Numbered from the stretch's first letter, positions 18,819-29,231 are shown. The stretch: DNA of 64,000 nucleotides from JAGXRK01 sp963714415 (GCA_963714415.1 CAVQOL010000003.1:1-64000); one strand, 5' to 3'. The notes: a model not told the origin generated them from the sequence alone. A program made the numbers and translations.

Positions 18819-20157
18819 TTATGGTAATACAATCTCTGATGCAACAGAATTTTTAATCTCTTTTAAAGTTCCTTCGCACAAAACCTCATTAACTTTTGTA
18901 ATATTTACAATAGAAAACTCATTGACGATATTGGGATCAAATGGATGCTCAACTCTTACATAGTTAGATGAAAATCCTTTAGTCATCCCATCAATGTTTT
19001 CTGATTCAAATAAAACTTTGAGATCTTTTCCTAACATTTCATTATAAAACAAGTTTCTTTTCTTTTCACTAAGGATGCGAAGCATACTATTTCTTCTTTT
19101 TCTTTCAGAGTGAGCAACTTTATCAGGAAGAGCAATTGCTTTTGTATCCGGTCTTTCTGAGTAAGTAAATACGTGCAGATAAGAAATTGTAAGATCGCGC
19201 AGAAAATTATATGTTTCTAAAAAGTTTTCTTCAGTTTCACCGGGAAAACCAACTATTACATCAACGCCAATTCCTGCATCCGGAATAATTTCTTTTACTT
19301 TGTGAATAACACGATGATAGTCTTCAACCTTATATCTTCGCTGCATTGCTTTAAGTATAGCCGGAGCTTCCACTCTGCAATGGAATGTGGAAATGTTTAC
19401 ACAGCTTTTCGCTTTTTGCAGTTAGTTCTATTATTTCATCAGTTAATAGGTTCGGTTCAATAGAACTTATTCTTATTCTAAAATCGCCTTCAACTTTTAT
19501 TAATCTTAGAAGAAGTTTATATAAATTAATGTCAAATGATTTTCCGTAATCACCGACATTCACACCTGTAAGAATAACTTCTTTATAGCCTTGGCTGATT
19601 AAGTTTTTAAATTCTGAAACGACGAGATCAGGATTCATACTTCTACTTAATCCACGTGCAAGAGGAATTGTACAGAATGAGCATTTATAATCACATCCAT
19701 CCTGAATTTTGAAGTAAGCCCGAGTTCTTGAATCAGCATCCGATGATGAAGCAAGTCCAAATTGATTGTTTAATTCTTCAGTTGGTGAAACATAAATGCA
19801 GGATAAATCCTTCTTTTCAAAATCATCGAGGAGAGAAAATATTTTAAATTTTTCATTGCTTCCAAGAACAGCATCAACACCTTCAATTTCGGCAATCTGT
19901 TCGGGGCGAAGTTGTGCATAGCATCCGGTTACAATTACAAAGGCTTGTGGATTACTTCTGAGGGCACGACGAACTAACTGACGGCATTCACGCTCAGCGT
20001 TTTCTGTAACTGTGCAGGTATTAAATACATAAACATCTGCTTTATTTTTAAAGTCAACAATTTCAAATCCTTTCGATAGAAATTCTTTCCCGATTGTTGA
20101 AGTTTCGGAGAAATTCAGCTTGCAGCCTAAAGTATGTAGCGCAACTTTTTTTTGCAT
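18819..20157 (-). CDS. mtaB: tRNA t6A37 methylthiotransferase MtaB (frameshift)
   Basis: Radical SAM enzyme that adds a methylthio group to t6A at position 37 of ANN-decoding tRNAs. The N-terminal UPF0004 domain has TLGCKLNFSE, FNTCTVTENAE and VTGCYAQ, whose cysteines bind one iron-sulfur cluster; the radical SAM motif CDYKCSFC (about 154-161) binds the other; a TRAM domain is at the C-terminus (LGKDLKVLFESEN...). Length is about 446 residues when repaired. One extra base near 19371-19377 breaks the frame inside HIPLQSGS-AILKAMQRRY, a highly conserved motif, so an assembly error is likely. KLNFSETS at the N-terminus favours MtaB over MiaB or RimO. Confidence 0.9.
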
Positions 20158-20173
20158 CGTATCTAAGCGGATA

Positions 20174-20215
20174 ATAAAAAGGGTTGACTAAAAGTAGATA
20201 ACAATCAGTCAACCC
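20174..20215 (-). terminator. Rho-independent terminator after rpsA
   Basis: On the minus strand, GGGTTGACT pairs with AGTCAACCC (20207-20215 with 20181-20189) around a 17-base loop, followed by a TTTTTATTAT run. It lies 21 bases after the rpsA stop, separating rpsA from mtaB. Confidence 0.75.
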
Positions 20216-20235
20216 GAATAGAATATTAAGTAATA

Positions 20236-22071
20236 TTAGTTACTTTCTTCTTGCTGAGTCTGCTGTGGATTGATTTGATCCGGTTCAGGTGACTCAAATA
20301 TCGGAAATTCCGAAGGATCAATTGAACCCATTTCAGCAGTTTTGACACTCTCTACGGAAACTCTTTCGAGTTTATGAGTAACAAGATAAGCCTGAATTTC
20401 CTGTTCAGATTTTTCTTTAAGTGCAGCAACTGCACTAAGAACTATTTTCTTGTTTTCCTTATCGAATTCAAGAACCTTTAACGGTATAACAGAATCGATA
20501 GGGAAGTGAATAGCAAGATTTTTAATTTTATTGGTTGATAACTGATTTGCAGGAACAAATCCGTCCACGTTATCAGGTAATTCAGTTATAATTCCTTTTT
20601 CAATTATTCTAACAACTTTACCTTCAGTAATTGTATCGACAGAATAAGTTCTTTCGAATTGATCCCAAGGATTTTCAGTTATTTGTTTATGTCCCAAAGA
20701 AATTTTTCTTTGATCAACATCAACACCAAGAACTGTAACATCAAGTTTCTCGCCTTTTTTAACAACTTCTCCGGGATGTCTGATTTTCTTTGTCCACGAG
20801 AGATCAGAAATATGAACCAGACCGTCAACACCGGGCTCAAGTTCAACAAACACACCAAAGTTTGTAAGATTGCGGGCAACTCCTGAGTGTTTAGATCCGA
20901 CGGGATATTTAACCATTAAGGTTTCCCATGGATCCGGTTCAAGTTGTTTAATACCAAGAGAAATTTTCTTATCCTCTTTATCTAAACTTAATATAACGGC
21001 TTCAACTATTTGTCCCATTGCAACAACTTGCGATGGATGCTTAATATGTTGAGTCCAGCTCATTTCAGAATTGTGAATAAGTCCCTCGATACCTTTTTCA
21101 ATTTCAATAAATGCACCGTAATCAGTTAAAGAAACAACACGTCCGGAAACTTTATCATCGATATTAAATCTCTCTTCAATACTATCCCAGGGATGCGGAA
21201 GAAGTTTTTTAAGACTGAGAGAAATTCTTTTCTTCTCTTCGTCAAATTCAGTAACAACAACTTTTATAGTCTCATCAAGTTTTACAACTTCGTTCGGATG
21301 ATTTATTCTTCCCCAGCTAAGATCTGTAATGTGAATAAGACCGTCAACACCGCCCAGATCAATGAATACACCAAAGTCGGTAATTGCTTTAACAGTACCT
21401 TCAAGTATCTGACCTTTTTCAAGGCTAAGAAGGATTGCATCTCTTTGATCTGAAATTTCTTCTTCGACCAGAACTTTATGAGATACAACAACGTTTTCGG
21501 TTGGTATATTTACTTTAACAACTTTGAAATCCATTGTCTGACCGACAAATGCATCAAAATCTCTTATTGGACGAATATCAATTTGTGAACCTGGCAGGAA
21601 TGCTTCCATACCAAGAAGGTCAACTACCATTCCGCCTTTTATGCGTTTGACAATTTTACCTTGAATGATTTCACCGGTATCATAAGCTCTGAGAACGCGT
21701 TCCCAAATTCTTAGAAAATCTGCTCTCTGTTTGCTTAATACAAGGTTACCATCATGATCTTCAACACTTTCAAGAACAACTTCAATTTCCTGACCAATTT
21801 TTGGTTCAGCGCCTTCAAAAAATTCATTTAGTGGAATTGAACCTTCAGATTTAAAACCAACATCTATAATAACATTATCACCTACGACTCTAACAATTTT
21901 ACCCTTAATCATTTCACCTTCTTTAACATCTCTGAAGGAATCTGAATAAAGTTTAGCAAGGGCCATGAACTCTTCCTGAGAGTATTCCTCATCGTTAAAT
22001 TTGGCTTTTGCCTTCTCGAAATCAGCGGGAGTCAGTGCAAATGGTTTCGTTTCTTTTGTTTCTTCGGACAT
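20236..22071 (-). CDS. rpsA: 30S ribosomal protein S1
   Basis: 611 residues with six S1 RNA-binding repeats spaced about 85 residues apart, starting near residue 52 (GEMIKGKIVRVVGDNVIIDVGFKSEGSIPLNEF); repeats three to five show the classic DFGVFIDLGGVDGLIHITDLSW, DYGAFIEIEKGIEGLIHNSEMSW and NFGVFVELEPGVDGLVHISDLSW. It helps the 30S subunit unfold and bind mRNA. A strong AAGGAGG ribosome binding site lies before the ATG. The acidic, Gln-rich tail (QTQQEESN) is not part of a repeat. It follows cmk on the same strand with 95 bases between; a possible AAGCCGG/CCGGCTT pairing (22109-22167) spans that leader, where S1 genes are often autoregulated. Confidence 0.96.
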   Translation of the reverse strand: MSEETKETKPFALTPADFEKAKAKFNDEEYSQEEFMALAKLYSDSFRDVKEGEMIKGKIVRVVGDNVIIDVGFKSEGSIPLNEFFEGAEPKIGQEIEVVLESVEDHDGNLVLSKQRADFLRIWERVLRAYDTGEIIQGKIVKRIKGGMVVDLLGMEAFLPGSQIDIRPIRDFDAFVGQTMDFKVVKVNIPTENVVVSHKVLVEEEISDQRDAILLSLEKGQILEGTVKAITDFGVFIDLGGVDGLIHITDLSWGRINHPNEVVKLDETIKVVVTEFDEEKKRISLSLKKLLPHPWDSIEERFNIDDKVSGRVVSLTDYGAFIEIEKGIEGLIHNSEMSWTQHIKHPSQVVAMGQIVEAVILSLDKEDKKISLGIKQLEPDPWETLMVKYPVGSKHSGVARNLTNFGVFVELEPGVDGLVHISDLSWTKKIRHPGEVVKKGEKLDVTVLGVDVDQRKISLGHKQITENPWDQFERTYSVDTITEGKVVRIIEKGIITELPDNVDGFVPANQLSTNKIKNLAIHFPIDSVIPLKVLEFDKENKKIVLSAVAALKEKSEQEIQAYLVTHKLERVSVESVKTAEMGSIDPSEFPIFESPEPDQINPQQTQQEESN

Positions 22072-22166
22072 TTGTCCTCCTTAAATAATTTACCTGTTTA
22101 TTTGACTGAAGCCGGAAACATCAACTAAACAGAACAATTTAGTTTTACATTTTAAATTAACCGGCT

Positions 22167-22865
22167 TTAATTAATTTCTACTTTTATATTTTTTTCTTCT
22201 GCTATTTTTTTTACGTGGTCAAGAATTATACTAACCTGTTCGTCAATAGTAACGTTTGAAGTATCAACTTCAATTGCATCGGGAGATTGAGTTAACGGAC
22301 TCACTTTACGGTTTGAATCGATTGTATCTCTTCTCTGAAGATTTTCTTTTACTTCGTTTAAAGGAAGATCAGTCCCTTTTTGAGCAAATTCCAAAGCTCT
22401 TCTTTTAGCACGTTCATCTATTATTGCAGTTAAGAAAATCTTTACATCTGCATTTGGAAAAACTACTGTTGTAATATCTCTTCCTTCCATTACAACACCG
22501 CCGTTCTTTCCCATTTCCTGCTGCTTCCGCACTAAAATTTTTCTTACTCCTTCAATCTTGCTAACATCACTTACATTCTGATTCACTTCATAAGTGCGAA
22601 TTGCCTGAGATACATCTTCTCCCGAAACTGTGACATTAGTTTCGCCGTCAATAAACTTAAGAACAATATCAAGTCCAGATGAAAGCTTAATTATTTTTTC
22701 ATTCTGACCGAGAATATTTTCTCTTATTGCAAAAAGTGTAACCGTACGATACATTGCGCCTGTATCAATGTAGAGATAATTTAGTCTTTGTGCCAACAAT
22801 TTTGCAGTTGTGCTTTTTCCTGAACCAGCCGGACCGTCTATCGCAACGATTAATTTTTTCTGCAT
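22167..22865 (-). CDS. cmk: Cytidylate kinase
   Basis: About 232 residues. Phosphorylates CMP and dCMP using ATP. The P-loop GPAGSGKSTTAK follows MQKKLIVAID; YIDTGAMYR, VVMEGRDITTVVFPNADVKIFLTA and RRDTIDSNRKVSPL are family signatures. The start is placed at the ATG of MQKK; a TTG three codons upstream is also possible, and neither has an obvious ribosome binding site. The cmk-rpsA order is common in bacteria and is kept here. Confidence 0.94.
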   Translation of the reverse strand: MQKKLIVAIDGPAGSGKSTTAKLLAQRLNYLYIDTGAMYRTVTLFAIRENILGQNEKIIKLSSGLDIVLKFIDGETNVTVSGEDVSQAIRTYEVNQNVSDVSKIEGVRKILVRKQQEMGKNGGVVMEGRDITTVVFPNADVKIFLTAIIDERAKRRALEFAQKGTDLPLNEVKENLQRRDTIDSNRKVSPLTQSPDAIEVDTSNVTIDEQVSIILDHVKKIAEEKNIKVEIN

Positions 22866-22942
22866 AGGCGACAAAAATATGCATTAATCCCTAATTATCA
22901 AAGAAGTTACGGCTATAGATATATTGGGTTATTTTCAGAGAA

Positions 22943-24598
22943 TCAGGCTATTTCTTCTCCGCCCAATTCTTCAATAATTAGGTTTTCGATGGGATCAGAT
23001 CCACTTTTTTTCTTAGTTTTTAAGGTTTTTTCAGAAACTTTTTGTGCTTTAATCTCTCCAAACTTCAGATTGAGCTTTTTTCCGAATATTTGCAGTACTT
23101 TTTTATCAATATAATCTCTATGTAAGGAAAAATCTTTCTCTATTTCTTCGGAAGAAGCATTAAGTGTCAGATTTTGTCCATCAAATTCAACTAGTTGAAT
23201 ATTTGCGAATACGTTTCCTAATAGTAAAGCTCTTTCCTGACTTATTGACTCAACCAAATTCTGCCAGGTTGATACAACATTTTTAAAATCAATAAGAGAA
23301 TTATAAGCTGAAGATAAATTAACTTGTGATGAATCAGTTTCCTTTACACTCTCTTTTTGCGTGAGCTTTGTTTCAATTTTCTTTTCTTTACTCGGTGCAG
23401 GAATATCTAGTTTATGTGAAGTATTTTTCTGAGGTTCAGCTACTGTATAAGAACTTTTTTTTGGATTATTGCCGGAATCGATCTCTGAAATAATTTCACT
23501 GATTGTTTGCGATCTTTCCATACCAATTAAATGAGTTAAGGAAATTTCTATTTTTAATCTTTGATTTTGTGAGTAACGAATTTCCTGCTGAGTTTTGCTA
23601 ACATAATTTAATAAGCGTATCATATCACCTTTTGAGAAAGTATCTATGTACTCAGCGTATTTTTTCCTGTAAACTTCTGCCGATTCGATCAGTGCGGTTT
23701 TTTGTGTTATTGTTACTGTAAGAATATTTCTGAAATGTTCGCCAAGTCCGTCAAGAAAATCAATAAAGTCCCAGCCATTTTTATAAAGAATGTCTGTTGT
23801 ATCAAATACCGCTTTAAAATCTTTATTCAAAACTGCATCTGAGATCTTGAAGTACAATTCTTCATCTATCAGGTTTAACATTTTAGAAACAGTTTCGAAA
23901 TCAATTTTATTTCCGCAAAATGCGATTACCTGATCGAAATAACTTTCAGCATCACGCAAAGCACCGTCGGCTTTTTTCGAAATAGTTGTTAAGGTTTTAT
24001 CATCAATTTCAATTCCTTCTGCTTGAGCGATCATGTTAAGCTGATCTTTTATTACGTCAAGCTGAATACGTCTGAAATCAAATCTCTGGCAGCGTGAAAT
24101 TATTGTAAGCGGAACTTTATGAACATCTGTAGTTGCGAAAATAAAAATTGTGTGTGCTGGTGGTTCTTCCAAAGTTTTAAGGAATGCATTGAATGATTCC
24201 TTTGTTAACATATGAACTTCATCTATAATGTAAACTTTATACTTACCACGTGTAGGAGCATATTTTACTGATTCACGTAAAGTTCTAATTTCATCAATAC
24301 CCCTGTTAGAAGCGCCGTCAATTTCAATAATATCCATAGTCTGGGAATTAGAAATTGATACACACATCGAACATTTATTGCAAGGTTCAAAGTCCTGCGG
24401 ATTTTCACAATTGAGTGACTTAGCAAGGATTCTTGCAGTGGTAGTTTTCCCAACACCTCGGGGACCTGTAAATAAAAAAGCGTGAGCAATTCTTCCGCTC
24501 TTAATTGCGTTTTTAAGAGTTGAAGTTATATGTTCCTGTCCAACAACTTCATTAAATTTTTGCGGGCGCCATTTGCGCGCTGTTACCTGGTATTCCAT
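22943..24598 (-). CDS. dnaX: DNA polymerase III subunit gamma/tau
   Basis: 551 residues. Clamp-loader ATPase: Walker A GPRGVGKTT (about 45-53), zinc cysteines CENPQDFEPCNKCSMC, Walker B IIDEVHML, and sensor-1 TTDVHKVPLTIISRCQRFDFRR. The region after about 370 is low-complexity and divergent, ending with a KSGSDPIENLIIEELGGEEIA tail, as is usual for tau. No obvious internal frameshift signal for making a separate gamma form was identified. It lies six bases after the fRMsr gene, in the lon-msrC-dnaX run. Confidence 0.95.
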   Translation of the reverse strand: MEYQVTARKWRPQKFNEVVGQEHITSTLKNAIKSGRIAHAFLFTGPRGVGKTTTARILAKSLNCENPQDFEPCNKCSMCVSISNSQTMDIIEIDGASNRGIDEIRTLRESVKYAPTRGKYKVYIIDEVHMLTKESFNAFLKTLEEPPAHTIFIFATTDVHKVPLTIISRCQRFDFRRIQLDVIKDQLNMIAQAEGIEIDDKTLTTISKKADGALRDAESYFDQVIAFCGNKIDFETVSKMLNLIDEELYFKISDAVLNKDFKAVFDTTDILYKNGWDFIDFLDGLGEHFRNILTVTITQKTALIESAEVYRKKYAEYIDTFSKGDMIRLLNYVSKTQQEIRYSQNQRLKIEISLTHLIGMERSQTISEIISEIDSGNNPKKSSYTVAEPQKNTSHKLDIPAPSKEKKIETKLTQKESVKETDSSQVNLSSAYNSLIDFKNVVSTWQNLVESISQERALLLGNVFANIQLVEFDGQNLTLNASSEEIEKDFSLHRDYIDKKVLQIFGKKLNLKFGEIKAQKVSEKTLKTKKKSGSDPIENLIIEELGGEEIA

Positions 24599-24604
24599 AA
24601 AATA

Positions 24605-25093
24605 TTATAAGATCTCGTTTACTAAAATATTTACTAATTCTTCTAAGTATATTCTATCCGTTTCATTAAACGAATTTAATGATGATGAATCAAGATCTAA
24701 AACACCGTAAAGTTTATCATCTTTAATAATCGGGACAACAATTTCTGATTTTGATTCGACATCGCAAGCAATGTGTCCGGTAAATTTATCCACATCAGGA
24801 ACTATCATGGTTTCTCTTTTTTCTGCTGATGTTCCGCAAACACCTTTACCAATCTGAATTTTTGTACAAGCTACTTTTCCCTGGAAAGGACCGAGATATA
24901 ATTCTTTGCCATCATAAAGATAAAATCCAACCCAGCTTATCTTATCAAATGTCTGTTTTAGTGCGGCAGTGAAATTAGAAAGATTTGAAAGAATGTTATC
25001 ATTCTTATTAAGTAAAGATTGTATTTGCTTGATGAGAAGTTTATACTTCTCATCAATTGAAACATCTTTTTTTATAGTGATTGTTTCTGCCAA
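24605..25093 (-). CDS. msrC: Free methionine-(R)-sulfoxide reductase (GAF domain)
   Basis: 162 residues forming a single GAF domain. The fRMsr family is marked by the catalytic cysteines, seen here in GPFQGKVACTKIQIGKGVCGTS and GHIACDVESKSEIVVP, and by SWVGFYLYDGKELYLGPFQG. It reduces the R form of free methionine sulfoxide using thioredoxin. The start is TTG, the only usable one, three bases after the lon stop. Its place between lon and dnaX suggests co-transcription; the pairing with an oxidative-damage-related protease is suggestive only. Confidence 0.88.
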   Translation of the reverse strand: MAETITIKKDVSIDEKYKLLIKQIQSLLNKNDNILSNLSNFTAALKQTFDKISWVGFYLYDGKELYLGPFQGKVACTKIQIGKGVCGTSAEKRETMIVPDVDKFTGHIACDVESKSEIVVPIIKDDKLYGVLDLDSSSLNSFNETDRIYLEELVNILVNEIL

Positions 25094-25096
25094 TTA

Positions 25097-27541
25097 TTAA
25101 CTTTTTTTCTTTTTTGATTTTACAGTTCTTTTCGTTTTCTTTATGATTTTCTTTAATGCCGGGAAAACGTGTGGAATAGCATCTTCAAGCTTATCAATGG
25201 GAATGATCTTCATTCCTTCTTTCACCTTTTGCGGAATTTCTTTCAAATCAATTTCATTTCCTTTTGGAATAAGGACTTTTTTAATCCCATTCCTTTTTGC
25301 GGCAAGAAGTTTTTCTGTCAATCCACCTATCATAAGAATATTACCCGTAAGTGTTATTTCGCCGGTCATAGCAACATCGTTGGATGCAGGTTTACCGCTA
25401 ATAACTGAAAGCATTGCCATCGCCATTGTTATTCCTGCTGAAGGTCCGTCTTTAGGAATTGATCCTTCAGGAAGATGAATATGAATTTCTTTTCCTTTAA
25501 AGAAATCCGGATTTAATCCTAGGCGCTTTGCTTTTGATCTTAAATAACTCAAAGCAGCGTGAGCAGATTCTTTCATAACATTACCAAGCTGGCCGGTAAG
25601 AGTAAGTTTTCCTTGTCCGTTCATTATAGTAACATCAACAGTTAGTATTTCACCACCAACACTTGTCCATGCTAAACCTGTAACACTGCCAATGCGATTT
25701 GCTTTGTTATGAAGTAGACTTCTATAACGAGGAACTTTCAGATATTCTTCAATTTTCTTCTCATCAATGCTATATTTTGATTTTGTTTTGGTTTTTCCAT
25801 TACCTGATTCTTTAAGAACTATATCTCTAGCAATCTTTCGGCATATAGTTGCCAATTCTCTTTCAAGATTTCTTACACCTGCTTCACGTGTATACTCTGT
25901 AATTATTTTTTTGATTGAAGGATCAGTTATTTCGACATTCTTTTTTTCAAGTCCGTGTGCCTTAAGTTGCTTTTGAATAATATGTCGTTTTGCTATTTCA
26001 ATTTTATCGTGTTCAAGATAGCCCGGCAGTTCAATAATTTCCATTCTATCCTGCAGAGGAAGAGGAATATTATATCTTACATTAGCTGTTGTTATGAACA
26101 TAACATTACTGAGATCGTAATCCACTTCAATGTAATGATCGTTAAATGTATGATTCTGTTCGGGATCGAGAACTTCAAGCATTGCTGATGATGGATCGCC
26201 TCTGAAATCCATACTCATTTTATCAATTTCATCAAGGAGGATGACGGGATTTATTGTTCCTGCTCTCTTCATAGACTGAACAATTTTTCCAGGCATTGAT
26301 CCGATATAGGTTCTGCGGTGTCCTCTAATTTCAGCTTCATCTCTAACACCGCCAAGACTTATTCTCACAAAATTTCTTCCAAGTGCGCGTGCAATTGATT
26401 TACCAAGAGAAGTTTTGCCTACTCCGGGAGGTCCCACAAAGCATAGTATTTGTCCACGCATTTGCTTAACAAGATTAAGAACAGCAATGTGCTCAATAAT
26501 TCTTTCTTTAGGTTTTTCCAATCCAAAGTGATCTTCATCGAGAATTTTTTGAACGTGTTTGATATCAAGATTGTCTTTTGTCCTTTTAGACCAGGGTATT
26601 TCTAGCAACCAATCAAGATAGTTTCTAATAACTGTTGATTCAGGAGACATTGGAGGAGTTTTTTTAAGTTTGGCAAACTCTTCCTTTGCCTTTGTTTCAA
26701 CCTCCTTAGGCATCTTCGCATTTTTAATTCCATCACGAATTTTGTTAAACTCGGGTGAACCATCTTCATCTTCACCAAGTTCATCCTGAAGAATTTTTAT
26801 TTGTTCCTGAATGATAAACTTTCGCTGAGACTTTGAAATATTTTCGTGAACTTTTGTATCAATTTCTTTTTCAATTTTCAGAATATCTATTTCTGAATTT
26901 AAAATTTTAACAATCTCAAAAAATTGTTCTTTAAGAGTAAACTTTTGCAAAAGAGTTTGCTTTACTTCAATAGATTGTGTGATATTTGCAGCTGCGTAAA
27001 AAAGTTTACGATCGGGTTCTTCAATATTATCAAAAGCAGTTATTGTCTCATTTGGAACCTGACGACTTATCTTTACATAATCTTTAAAGAGGTGACTCAT
27101 TTGTCGAACAAGGGCATTCATTTCATGATCATTTTCCAGCTTGCTGACTATAACTTCAATTTCACCTTCGAAAAATTCTTTACGATCAGTAAATTTTTTT
27201 ATTCTGCCTTGTAAAAGTCCATCAACAAGAATTTTCATTAAGCCATTCGGTAATTTTAATATCTGGACTATCTTTGCTATTGTTCCTTCTTCATAAATAT
27301 CATCAGATTTAGGATCTTCGATTGTGGACTTTTTTTGTGTCGAAAGGAAAATATATTTTGTTGTTTCTACTGCATAATTGGCAGCACGAATTGATTGTTC
27401 TCTTCCAACGAGAACAGGAAAAATCATGTATGGAAAGATTACAATATCTCTTAATGGAAGAATTGGAAGTACTGCCGGAATATCATTTACTAGCGTTTTT
27501 TCGTCATTCGGATTAATCTCTATTTCTCCGTAATTATTCAA
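25097..27541 (-). CDS. lon: ATP-dependent protease Lon
   Basis: 814 residues, the usual LonA size. Domains: N-terminal substrate domain (about 20-225; LPILPLRDIVIFPYMIFPVLVGR), AAA+ module with Walker A GPPGVGKTSLGKS (about 366-378) and Walker B ILLDEIDKM, and the C-terminal serine protease with KDGPSAGITMA (catalytic Ser near 698) and the dyad Lys in LIPKGNEIDL (near 741). It degrades misfolded and regulatory proteins in the cytoplasm. The highly basic end (KKTKRTVKSKKKKS) is unusual in length but not in kind. A GGAG ribosome binding site precedes the ATG. It is divergent from the inositol monophosphatase gene. Confidence 0.97.
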   Translation of the reverse strand: MNNYGEIEINPNDEKTLVNDIPAVLPILPLRDIVIFPYMIFPVLVGREQSIRAANYAVETTKYIFLSTQKKSTIEDPKSDDIYEEGTIAKIVQILKLPNGLMKILVDGLLQGRIKKFTDRKEFFEGEIEVIVSKLENDHEMNALVRQMSHLFKDYVKISRQVPNETITAFDNIEEPDRKLFYAAANITQSIEVKQTLLQKFTLKEQFFEIVKILNSEIDILKIEKEIDTKVHENISKSQRKFIIQEQIKILQDELGEDEDGSPEFNKIRDGIKNAKMPKEVETKAKEEFAKLKKTPPMSPESTVIRNYLDWLLEIPWSKRTKDNLDIKHVQKILDEDHFGLEKPKERIIEHIAVLNLVKQMRGQILCFVGPPGVGKTSLGKSIARALGRNFVRISLGGVRDEAEIRGHRRTYIGSMPGKIVQSMKRAGTINPVILLDEIDKMSMDFRGDPSSAMLEVLDPEQNHTFNDHYIEVDYDLSNVMFITTANVRYNIPLPLQDRMEIIELPGYLEHDKIEIAKRHIIQKQLKAHGLEKKNVEITDPSIKKIITEYTREAGVRNLERELATICRKIARDIVLKESGNGKTKTKSKYSIDEKKIEEYLKVPRYRSLLHNKANRIGSVTGLAWTSVGGEILTVDVTIMNGQGKLTLTGQLGNVMKESAHAALSYLRSKAKRLGLNPDFFKGKEIHIHLPEGSIPKDGPSAGITMAMAMLSVISGKPASNDVAMTGEITLTGNILMIGGLTEKLLAAKRNGIKKVLIPKGNEIDLKEIPQKVKEGMKIIPIDKLEDAIPHVFPALKKIIKKTKRTVKSKKKKS

Positions 27542-27672
27542 ATTTATCTCCTAAGTTTGCGTTAAATATCGGTCAAATATACCCAATTAGTATTGTGCTA
27601 TCAAGGAATGAAAACTTCACTAAACCAGGCATTATATTGCATAAGTTGTATTATATTTCATATGAGGAAAAC

Positions 27673-28437
27673 ATGATAAACGATTTAATTCACATTGCTA
27701 AATTAGCCGGAGAAATTGTTCGCGATGGTTTTGGAAAAAATATTCAGATAGAGTATAAAACTGGCGAAAATAATTTAGTAACAGAGATAGATAAAAAATC
27801 TGAGCAAACAATAATTGAATTCATTCAAAAAAAGTATCCTTCGCACGGCATTCTTTCTGAGGAAAGGGGAGAGCTAAAAAAAGATTCCGAATATCTATGG
27901 GTGATTGATCCATTGGACGGGACGACAAACTTTGCACACGGACTTCCGATCTTCTCAGTATCTATTGGTCTTCAGCAAAACAATAAAACCATCGCAGGAG
28001 TAGTGTACGATATAATGCGGGATGTTATTTACACAGCAGAAATTACCAAGGGCTCATTTGCAAATGGGAGAAAACTTTGTATAAGCCAAAGAGATAAAAT
28101 ATCACAATCAATGCTTGTTACAGGCTTTCCATATAATGTTAAAGAGAATCCTGAAAAAGCATTTGAAAAATTTGAAACAATGACTCGTTCAGCCAGAGCT
28201 GTTCGGAGGCTTGGTTCGGCAGCAATTGATTTTTGTTTTGTTGCAGAGGGAGTATTCGAAGGTTTCTGGGAGGTTCATTTACATCCATGGGATATCTGTG
28301 CCGGTAAACTTATTGTTGAAGAAGCCGGAGGAAAAGTAACAGACTTTGATGGAAGTGATATGGATATTTTTTCTAAACGTGTTCTTGCTTCAAACGGATT
28401 AGTTCATCAACAGATGATAGATTTATTGATAAAATAA
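27673..28437 (+). CDS. Inositol-1-monophosphatase family protein
   Basis: About 254 residues from the ATG with a GAGGA ribosome binding site; an in-frame ATG 26 codons upstream would add a non-homologous extension. Metal-binding motifs are all present: ILSEERGE, WVIDPLDGTTNFAHGLPIF (about 76-94) and HPWDICAGKLIVEEAGGKVTDFDG. It dephosphorylates inositol monophosphate or a related sugar phosphate with magnesium; SuhB-like proteins also act in rRNA antitermination, which cannot be decided here. It shares an upstream region with lon. Confidence 0.9.
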   Translation: MINDLIHIAKLAGEIVRDGFGKNIQIEYKTGENNLVTEIDKKSEQTIIEFIQKKYPSHGILSEERGELKKDSEYLWVIDPLDGTTNFAHGLPIFSVSIGLQQNNKTIAGVVYDIMRDVIYTAEITKGSFANGRKLCISQRDKISQSMLVTGFPYNVKENPEKAFEKFETMTRSARAVRRLGSAAIDFCFVAEGVFEGFWEVHLHPWDICAGKLIVEEAGGKVTDFDGSDMDIFSKRVLASNGLVHQQMIDLLIK

Positions 28438-28639
28438 ATGAAATCTTGAAGCTTGTAACTTAGTATTCCCCTAGTTTTTTTACACTTCGAAGTAATTTTT
28501 ACCAGTCTACAAAAAATTCCATGTAATATTAACGAAAATGCTCTAATTCATCGTAATAATAGAAAATTTAGCAACTGGCACAGAATTTCTATTAATATGT
28601 GAAAAGCTTGTTAAAATTTTTTACATAAGAATGAACTAA

Positions 28640-29221
28640 ATGGAAACCCAATTAGCTACCAGCACCTTATCTGATAAAGAAATACTGCAAAAATTAAGTA
28701 CTAGTGATCCTGAAGCTTTAGAACTTCTATATGATCGCTACTCACCGATTCTTTTCACTCAGATAAAAAAAATCGTTGATGATGAAGAAACTGCTGAAGC
28801 AGTTCTTACAGAAGTCTTCTTTATTATCTGGAAATGGTCCGAGCATTTCGACTTTACAATAAATAATGTTTATACCTGGATGATAATTCTGGCTAGAAGG
28901 AAAGCCATTGATACTTTAAAAAGAAAAAGAGGAGATGACGGCTTAGCTGAATATTCTGACGAATATGAGATTCAAAACATACTGCCAAGACTCTCACAAA
29001 AAATTAAAATTCTTGAATTAGACAAAATCATTAGTAAGATAGATAAAATTTCTAATTTGTTAAACGTTCTTAGTATAGAACAAAAGGAAATATTATTATC
29101 TGTTTATTATAAAGGATTAGAGGACAGAATTATAGCTGAAAAACTTAATATCCCTATTGGTTCAGTAAGACTAAAACTGCAGTCCGTAATGGAAATCCTT
29201 ATGAAAAAACTTTATAAATAG
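28640..29221 (+). CDS. ECF-type RNA polymerase sigma factor
   Basis: 193 residues with sigma region 2 (about 20-95: DPEALELLYDRYSPILFTQIKKIV and YTWMIILARRKAIDTLKRKRG) and region 4 helix-turn-helix (about 135-190: LSIEQKEILLSVYYKGLEDRIIAEKLNIPIGSVRLKLQSVMEIL). There is no region 3, as expected of an extracytoplasmic function factor; the length and the RRKAIDTLKR motif resemble the SigK-like subgroup. The next gene, ten bases on, encodes a membrane protein that could be its anti-sigma partner. It is preceded by 200 bases with no gene after the inositol monophosphatase, where its own promoter must lie. Confidence 0.92.
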   Translation: METQLATSTLSDKEILQKLSTSDPEALELLYDRYSPILFTQIKKIVDDEETAEAVLTEVFFIIWKWSEHFDFTINNVYTWMIILARRKAIDTLKRKRGDDGLAEYSDEYEIQNILPRLSQKIKILELDKIISKIDKISNLLNVLSIEQKEILLSVYYKGLEDRIIAEKLNIPIGSVRLKLQSVMEILMKKLYK

Positions 29222-29231
29222 AAAGATCAAA

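Noticed and set aside
22109..22167. AAGCCGG/CCGGCTT pairing between cmk and rpsA as a terminator or S1 leader control element
   Set aside because: Only seven pairs with a 45-base loop and no U-tract; noted in the rpsA entry but too weak to list separately.
25143..25478. Plus-strand frame of 111 codons
   Set aside because: Antisense shadow of the lon protease domain.
28576..28590. Sigma-54-like promoter (TGGCACAGAATTTCT) upstream of the ECF sigma gene
   Set aside because: The -24 half matches but the -12 half lacks the TGC; such half matches occur by chance in AT-rich DNA.
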